This document shows, piece after piece, positions 57,540-64,000 of a stretch of 64,000 nucleotides of DNA. Position 1 is the first letter of the stretch. Every line of letters starts with the position of its first letter. The stretch lies in the NCBI GenBank assembly GCA_947561395.2, contig OX387184.1:38802766-38866765 (forward strand). The letters are read 5' to 3'. The notes under the pieces were generated by a model. That model ran no database searches. It saw only the letters and a program-made list of their open reading frames with translations, and had not been told where the DNA came from. A program made the translations under genes and the position numbers. The DNA is from Buxus sempervirens (lineage: Eukaryota; Streptophyta; Magnoliopsida; Buxales; Buxaceae).

Positions 57540-57962
57540 AATGAGCAGCACATACATGCACAAATACATTTAGTTCAGTTCTAAAACATGCCACAATTAC
57601 AAACCAAATACAACGATGATAACACGTATAACCCAACAAAACTTCAACGATCCAATTTACATCCGTGAGGAAAACCATCGTATAAACCAAGCAGTAAAGA
57701 CGATATCAATCATGCATATAGCCGTAAAGTCACGTATAACCAGGTAGCAACATATCGAAGAAAACATAGTTCAACAACTCAGGTTTTTTTTTTTTTTGAA
57801 ATACTAGAGTGTTTATCATGGGCCACTCCGCACCAATAGACCAGCGAATAAAACGTATCACGTCAAACAAAAACAAATCCCCACAGTGGTCAATGTCATG
57901 TAGTTGCTTAGCTTGGTTAATCAATCATGCCAGAGCGACATCCACACCTCCATGTACACAAT

Positions 57963-58080
57963 TCCGGCCTACTCAGGGTATCGGACACTCTGAAATGACG
58001 GCCTACTCAGGGTATCGTCATCCAATGCCGGCCTACTCCGGGTATCGGCACTGACAACCAGGCCTACTCAGGATTTCTGG
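57963..58080 (-). repeat. Hairpin chain of S9
   Basis: Plus-strand stems TCCG/CGGA (57963-57966, 57982-57985), ATGACG/CGTCAT (57995-58000, 58016-58021), TGCCG/CGGCA (58026-58030, 58046-58050), CCAG/CTGG (58058-58061, 58077-58080). Loop word in sense ATACCCTGAGTAGG. Confidence 0.85.
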
Positions 58081-58969
58081 CTGCTTTACACCGGTCGTGG
58101 CAACACTCCATTGCCATGCCATTACACCAATAAAGCATATACATCACATTACTAAGCTTAGACTCTGGATCCAGGACAAGCTAGACCAAAACCGATAAAT
58201 AACCAATATAAACTCTGCCTTCAGAACATCAACTCCTCACAAGTGTTCCAACCAGAACATCAACTCACACAAGTGTTCCAACCAGAACAGCAATTCATAT
58301 AATTCGAAGGTTCCCAACCTCACAACAACATTTTCATGCAATAAATTCCTGAAGTGCACCGTGCATTCAAAGGTGAACTAGCATAATAGTGTAGATGAAA
58401 TTTCAGTAAAACAAATATGGTTTCAAAACTGACTTTTCAGAAGTAAACACATTATACAGATTCTACTACAGCATCCAATCTTCAATTAAACATAAATCAG
58501 CAAAACATCCAGATTCTCAATTTCGCTTTCATAATCCAAATCAATCAAAACGAATGTTGTAAAAACCTCAAAACACTTTTTGGATGAGTGGAATAGTCTT
58601 AGGATCCCATATAAGGTCACCATACCAAATCTACAAGGAGTTTCGGGCTCAAATTTTGGTTGTAGTCTATTGATGGGTAAACACATCTCTTAGAATTTTC
58701 TGGGCTCTTGAATCACTCATCTGGGTATTAAACCCAAACCGGGCTTTTTGATTAAAACCGGGATTTAGGCATGAACTGGAAAGTTGACTTTTTATTGGCT
58801 GGGAATTAGACCTTGGAAGTATTTTTATTGGTTCCAAATGGGGGGTAAAACCTTATTTACATGTAAAGACTTAAGTAAATGGAGCAATAAATACACAGGA
58901 CATTTACTTAAATGTCTTTCATGTAATTAAGGGGGCTATTTTCAACAAATTCAACCATTTGGGGTAGGT

Positions 58970-59260
58970 GCGCTTACTTAGCTCGAGTGGGCGCGAGGTA
59001 GGCGGGTCGAAAATGGCTATGCGCCTACTCGACTTCAAGTGAGCGCCAGTGAGCGGATAGTAATAGGGTTAAAATTTCGACTATGCGCTTACTCGATAGT
59101 AAGTGGGCGCGAGATGGGCGCGAGATAGGCGCGAGAAAGGCGCATCAAATTTGAGTGGGCGCGAGCTGAGCGCCAAGTGGGCGCGAGCTCGGCGCCAGGT
59201 CTGATTTTTCCATGCGCCTACTTCCGAAGTGGGCACCAAGTGGGCGCCAAGTGAGCGGAT
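58970..59260 (-). repeat. GC phrase module of S9
   Basis: Plus-strand words GTGGGCGCGAG, GTAGGCGCGAG, AAGTGGGCGCCAAGTGAGCG and TGCGCCTACT repeated more than ten times. Confidence 0.8.
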
Positions 59261-60623
59261 ACCCACTGCGTTTTTCGGTTCTGTGTTAACTCCAAATCTT
59301 TGACTCTGGCTGAGATTTTTCAATCTGTAACTACTTCTCTAGACTCCTAATACCCCCAGAACACATTCAAGCCTATTTTGAATTTAATCTAACCTACCTT
59401 TCAATTATCCCCAATTTGTTATACAAAAACCCTTCGGACCGTCTTCGACCAGAAACCAGCGAAGAAATCATTCGATAAACACATGCATTCATTGAAATCA
59501 AATACTACGAATTTCACAAACCATGTTTAAAATGGTGCCACTCACCTTTCTATGCTTCCAAGTCTTGGAAACCAGCAACCCAGAAAAACCCCAAACTCTT
59601 CGGCCGTCGGCTTGCTCTGGTCGAATAGATGCTACGGTCGAACGGAGGTTCTCTGAAGAAAGAAAACCCTTCCGAACTCCTTATTAGCAAATACCTACTG
59701 GCGGTAAGTCTTCCTCAGCTCGACTCTCCCGCAGAAACTTCCTCAACTCCTTCTCTCGAAGAACCCTAAACAGACGCCGCAGCCGCAAACCCCTCAGTAG
59801 ACTATACGCGCATTTAGGGCAAAAACCCAAAACCTAATTTCTTAAAGTATTTATACCCCCCGCAATTACACTTGCCGCTCGACGAACTTTAACTCTGATC
59901 TGGTGCGTGCTCATCCACCGCAACATCCTACCTAGGCAACCCCTACTCTTTAATTTTCGCCACTCCACCAAGACCCTACATTAGCACCTTCCAATTTATA
60001 ATAAATTTCAAACACACTATTATCAATTTATTTAAACCAATATTTGATGCCTATTTAACTTAATTTTAAACCTTCATAATTTAGGCTTGGGAAATTCCGA
60101 GATTACCCTCACTTGTTCCAACATCGTACAGCCAAAATCCAAATCCATGGAAGTCCAATAACCAAAGTTTCCCATTTTAATAATTCATCCTATTTAACAT
60201 TTTGAAATTAACTCTAATTAATTTCCTTTTCTCTGTTTCTTAAGTTCTCCATTAATTAAATAAGTTTTAAAAGAATAAAATCTAAATTTTAATGTTATTA
60301 AAATTCGGGATTTTACACCATTAATTATCAGAGTGCGGAAAATTAAAACATTAATTTCATCAATATGCGTGGCTAACTATAACCATCAAACTAACTCATC
60401 AATATAAATTCATAAATCTGGTAAATGGTTTTCTAACACACTTTCTCTCATATTCAATTAAATCATAAACTATTTATCCAGTTACATCTATATCAACCTC
60501 TAATAGAAAGATCTAAACTAAATAAGAAAGATCCTCAGCTCAGTAATCTGCAACTTCCCCTCGAGTCAACCCCAAGGACGCTCTCACGTGGAACAGCTGA
60601 AAAATAAGATAAGGAAGTAGGGT

Positions 60624-60639
60624 GAGATACAACTATCTC
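60624..60639 (-). other. Conserved S-family hairpin of S7, loop variant
   Basis: Sense GAGATA-GTTG-TATCTC: full 6-bp stem, loop changed from TTCG to GTTG. Confidence 0.78.
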
Positions 60640-61029
60640 AGTAGGTAACACATGCATGCTAGAAACAGTTTATATATATAAAAGTAATCATTCATGCACA
60701 ATAAAACAATTGGGTAGTCACGGTCGATAATAAGAACGAGTAATCATCATACGAAACCAACATTTATTCAGTGTTTGGAATAAAGAGAGTTTATTATGTA
60801 ACCTTCGTTTCAATTAGAAAGGCAATGTAATATAAATCTCATCTAAAGGATTTTCCAATTCACTGCCAGTATTGTTTCCCTAAAATAATTCTATAATTAA
60901 TTCATGGCTCATTTATATTCTATTTTAGAGTCATTCAAATCAAATCACAGCTAAACCGTTTAATCAAACTCTTCTTATTCAAATGTAGATCATGTCATTC
61001 ATAATTAATAGTAAATTTCAATCTGATAG

Positions 61030-61680
61030 CAACATTCTCCCAAGTAGGATGCAATCACGTAGTAATCACATCTACCTTACATGAGGTCTCTCCCGCAGGA
61101 GTCATCATATCTCACCCGCAGGTGGTCGCATCTCACCCGCAGGTGGTAATCACATATATCTCCCTTGTGGGATGCAATCACATCATGATTACATCTCCCC
61201 CACAAGAGGTCACATTTCTCCCGCAGGAGGTCACATATCTCCCCTGTGGGATGCAATCCAATCAGGAACATATCTGCCCCAACAGGAGGTCACATCTCAC
61301 CCACAGGTGGTCACATATCTCCCCTGTGGGATGCAATCCAATCAGGATCACATCTGCCCCAACAAGAGGTCTCATCTTACCCGCAGGTGGTCACATATCT
61401 CCCCTGTGGGATGCAATCCAATCAGGATCACATCTCCCCCAACAGGAGGTCACATCTCACTCGCAGGTGGTCACATATCTCTCCTATGGGATGCAATCCA
61501 ATCAGGATCACATCTCCCCCAACAGGAGGTCTCATCTCACCCACAGGTGGTCATATATATATCTCCCTTGTGGGATGCAATCACATCATGAATACATCTC
61601 CCCCACAAGAGGTCTCTCCCGCAGGAGTTACACATCTCACCTGCAGGTGGTCTCAAATCTCATCCGCAGATGGTACAATC
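61030..61680 (-). repeat. Word array of S7
   Basis: Plus-strand mix of CTCACCCGCAGGTGGTCACA, CTCCCCTGTGGGATGCAATC, CAACAGGAGGTCACATCTC and ATCCAATCAGGATCACATCT in a higher-order period of about 130 bp. Each word is a small inverted repeat (CACC-TGCG-GGTG, ATCC-TGATT-GGAT in sense). Related to the left half of the S2 array. Confidence 0.8.
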
Positions 61681-62514
61681 TCTTATAGCCATCATGGCAT
61701 TCAGTCCATAGTTCAATTATATTTGGAGAAGAAAATTACCTATATAGAATCCTTGTAATCATTTCAATTGAATTTGATCCTCTTTAAACCTCAAATTGTA
61801 GTAAATCATAGAACAAGGTGGTTAAATATCTAATATGAACTTTTTAGTATAATTGGCCTTCAGAGACACCTTAAGAATAATCTTAGAGAAGTGTTACAAG
61901 TGGTGGAAATCCAAATAACCTATTTTATAATTATTTGGGACTAAGAATGTCATAAAGTTCTCAAAATACATTTTGGATGAGTGGAATAGTCTTAGGATTC
62001 CCAATAAGGTCAACATACCAAAAATCAATCGATTCCGAGACAAAAAGGTTTCGAACCCCAGAAATATTCTAAGTCTAGTTAAAACGTTGACTTTTGGGTA
62101 TATAATTTTTCTAGACAAATCTACAAGGAGTTTCGGGCTCAAATTTTGGTTGTAGTCTATTGAAGGGTAAACACATCTCCTAGAATTTTATGGGCTTCTG
62201 AATGACTCATCTGGGTATCAAACCCAAAATGGGCTTTTTGATAAAAACCAGAAAAAGTGGAAATTTAGGCATGAACTGGAAAGTTGAATTTTTATTGGTT
62301 GGGAATTAGACCTTGGAAGTATTTTTATTGGTTCCAAATGGAGGGTAAAACCTTATTTACATGTAAAGACTTAAGTAAATGGAGCAATAAATACACAAGA
62401 CATTTACTTAAATGTCTTTCAGGTAAATAAGGGTGCTGTGTAGGAGGCTTAGGTTATTTGGAAAAGGGTTGGAGAAGAAAAGAGGATGAAAAATTGTCGA
62501 AATTGCATTTTTTT

Positions 62515-62680
62515 GTTAGAGCGCCTAGGATCGCTCAGGATCGCCTAGGCGGTCAAAGGTCGGCGGTAGTTAGTTTTTGATCGCCGACGATACGTCTTCA
62601 AGCAATCTTCGGTGGTCTCAAATTTTACACTAGCGCCGAGGATCGCCGAGCGCAAAGAGGTAGGCGGTCTCCCAAAAACG
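62515..62680 (-). repeat. GC phrase module of S7
   Basis: GCGCCTAGGATCGCTCAGGA, GCCTAGGCGGTC, GGTCGGCGGTAG and CGCCGAGGATCGCCGAGCGC words, near-identical in order to S2 at 13965-14125. Confidence 0.78.
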
Positions 62681-63290
62681 AACATACAATGTTTAAAAAT
62701 CCGATTTTTCATGTCCAAGATGATTCTAACATAATCATATGATTGATATCAAGCTAAATACATGTATATATAACACTAAAACATGCAACACAATCGATTA
62801 ACCTCCAGAACACAAAAACAAACGAAAATCGGTGCTACCTACCTCTTGAACGTGCGTTCTCCTCTTCCTTCTCTAAACAGCAACACTCAGACTCAAAAAC
62901 ACTCCTTTGGGATGAAATAGAACCAGAGCAACCTCCTCCTCCTTCTTCTTCTTTGGTCGTTCTTACCGTCGCTCTCCGTCGTGCGGCTAACGAATACGAG
63001 CAAGTCTTCCCAACATATTCCTTTAGGTTATTTTAATGTATTTATATACCTACGATTCCATGCAACGCATGTGTATCAAACTCCATACATTGCCCAATAA
63101 AAATACATTAGCTTTAAAATATTAATCTTACCGCGATAACTCACGATCAGACGCTCCGATCTGCGCCAAACTCCTGATCTTCACTAATAAAGATATTCTC
63201 TACAATAATAAATTATTTCCATCCATAATAATCCTCAAGAATATTAATTATTATTTTATTTTAATATTTGGGAAAATTCGGGGTTTTACA

Positions 63291-63480
63291 ACCAACACCG
63301 TCGGTGATTAAACCGAAGATTGGCCGAAAAATGTCCTGGCATAGCCTTCCCCTAGTGAGGTGCCGATTAAGGCACGCCCGGGAACCACTAGCCGAAGTTT
63401 TAGGCGCCAAAGCCACCAGTGATTAAATCGGAGATTGGCTAAGGCACACCTGGGTACTGCTTTTCAGCTCACCCCCTCCG
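63291..63480 (+). repeat. 145-bp tandem array of element B, right end, decaying
   Basis: Resumes after S7 with ACCAACACCGTCGGTGATTA, then a shortened half-unit (CGATTAAGGCACGCCCGGGA) and a last weak half ending near 63465. Confidence 0.82.
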
Positions 63481-63539
63481 GAGACCAAACATGGTCCAAC
63501 CCCGTGATACTGAGCTCAAACCAAACCCCCTAACAAGGC

Positions 63540-64000
63540 TCTCTTCCCTTGCCATCATGGCCAAAATAGATCAGTTTTAAAAAAAAAATCAGGGTTCTCT
63601 TTCCCAGCCAAGTGGCTAAAATAGATTCGGTGTTCCTAATCAGGGTTCTCTTCCCCAGTCACCCTTGAGTGGCTAAAATAGATCAGTTGTAAAAAAAAAA
63701 TCAGGGTTCTCTTTCCTAACCAAGTGGCTAAAATAGATTCGGTGTTCCTAATCAAGGCTCTCTTCCCTTGCCATCATGGCTAAAATAGATCCAAAAAAAG
63801 TCAGGGTTCTCTTTCCCAACCAAGTGGCTAAAATAGATTCGGTGTTCCTAATCAAGGTTCTCTCCTCTAGTCACCCTCGAGTGACTAAAATAGATCAGTT
63901 TTCGAAAAATCAGGGTTCTCTTTCCCAACTGTCTTAGGTCAATTAAAACAGATCAGTTTGCAAAGTTTTCAGGTTCTCTTCCCTTGCTGCTTTAAGCAAC
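63540..64000 (+). repeat. Second tandem array of element B (about 55-bp halves)
   Basis: Recurring CAGGGTTCTCTTTCCCARCC, AAGTGGCTAAAATAGATTCG, GGTGTTCCTAATCAAGG and AAAATAGATCAGTTT words, alternating in a roughly 110-bp composite; at least eight half-units up to the window edge. Confidence 0.83.

Larger units (their letters stand above)
57290..60317 (-). mobile_element. S9: solo S-family LTR with CCATT target duplication
   Basis: Plus-strand ends TGTAACGCCCC (57290) and GGGATTTTACA (60317); CCATT at 57285-57289 and 60318-60322. Sense features: TATA GGTATAAATAC near 59850, donor-like GTGAGTGGCACC at 59545, GC module 58970-59260, long inverted repeat 58859-58924, hairpin chain 57963-58080, hairpin 57524-57539, acceptor-like TTTTCAG near 57498. 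Closest relative in the window is S4. 3028 bp. Confidence 0.88.
52930..63290 (-). mobile_element. S7: solo S-family LTR with ACCAA duplication, interrupted by S8 and S9
   Basis: Plus-strand ends TGTAACACCCC (52930) and GGGGTTTTACA (63290); ACCAA at 52925-52929 and 63291-63295. S7 sequence is 52930-52965, 57210-57289 and 60318-63290, about 3.08 kb. Sense features: TATA-like GGTATATAAATA near 63045, donor-like GTAGGTAGCACC at 62843, GC module 62515-62680, long inverted repeat 62359-62424, word array 61030-61680, hairpin 60624-60639, acceptor-like TTTTTCAG near 60598. Confidence 0.87.
39266..64000 (+). mobile_element. Element B: Ogre/Tat-like retroelement with ORF1, no gag or pol seen (continues past the right edge)
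   Basis: Order: 5' LTR O4 (39266-42338), primer site (42342), leader (42339-44647, with O5), ORF1 remains (44648-48637, split by S6), short non-coding tract, then tandem repeats (49070 on) that resemble an Ogre 3' region, interrupted by O6 and S7, and a second array at 63540-64000. No gag, protease, RT or integrase is visible after ORF1. It inserted in element A's leader; GTTGG (39261-39265) should be the target duplication. Confidence 0.72.

Noticed and set aside
61122-61758. Three overlapping frames of 139-188 codons
   Set aside because: All run through the S7 word array on the antisense strand; repeat by-product.

Overview
The window reads as constitutive heterochromatin of a flowering plant, probably a eudicot. 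I found no intact host gene, tRNA gene or rRNA gene. Nearly every base belongs to mobile elements inserted into one another. The plant origin rests on an Athila-type Ty3/gypsy gag-protease-RT with a tRNA-Asp primer site, Ogre/Tat-type LTRs with gag and ORF1 remains, and an L1-clade LINE with a DUF4283 ORF1. For short reference I call the Ogre/Tat-like LTRs O1-O6 (ends TGTNAGCACC...GCAYACA) and a second large LTR family S0-S9 (ends TGTAAAAYCCC...GGGGCGTTACA, 5-bp target duplications, probably Tekay/Del-like).

Layout. 1-4591: 5' half of an Athila element on the minus strand, its LTR cutting into S0 (4592-5266). S0 lies in the leader of a minus-strand Ogre-like element whose 5' LTR is O1 (5359-11397). 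O1 is interrupted by solo LTR S1 (6285-9338), itself interrupted by an 814-bp LTR (7068-7881). 11398-11616: end of an older O LTR. 11617-17391: a LINE interrupted by S2 (11821-15063). 17392-17760: start of plus-strand LTR O2. 17761-39265: element A, a minus-strand Ogre-like element with 3' LTR O3 (containing S3, which contains S4), tandem repeats, gag remains interrupted by S5, and leader. 39266-64000: element B, a plus-strand Ogre-like element with 5' LTR O4, primer site, leader containing mini-LTR O5, an ORF1 interrupted by S6, then a 145-bp tandem array interrupted by O6 and by S7. S7 carries S8 and S9. The target duplications give a clear order of events up to six layers deep.

Most notable signals. 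(1) Several S LTRs carry, at the same place, a chain of about four hairpins that share one loop word (AACCCTGAGTAGG) while their stems change with compensating substitutions. (2) A conserved hairpin GAGATA-TTCG-TATCTC lies just before a pyrimidine tract and AG; its loop varies while its stem is kept. (3) Three unrelated LTR families carry GC-rich, palindromic, copy-specific phrase modules. (4) S LTRs share a splice-donor-like site near the promoter and an acceptor-like site near the 3' end. (5) Elements A and B look like complementary non-autonomous Ogre derivatives, one gag-only and one ORF1-only, sharing a leader. All retroelements here are treated as fossils.
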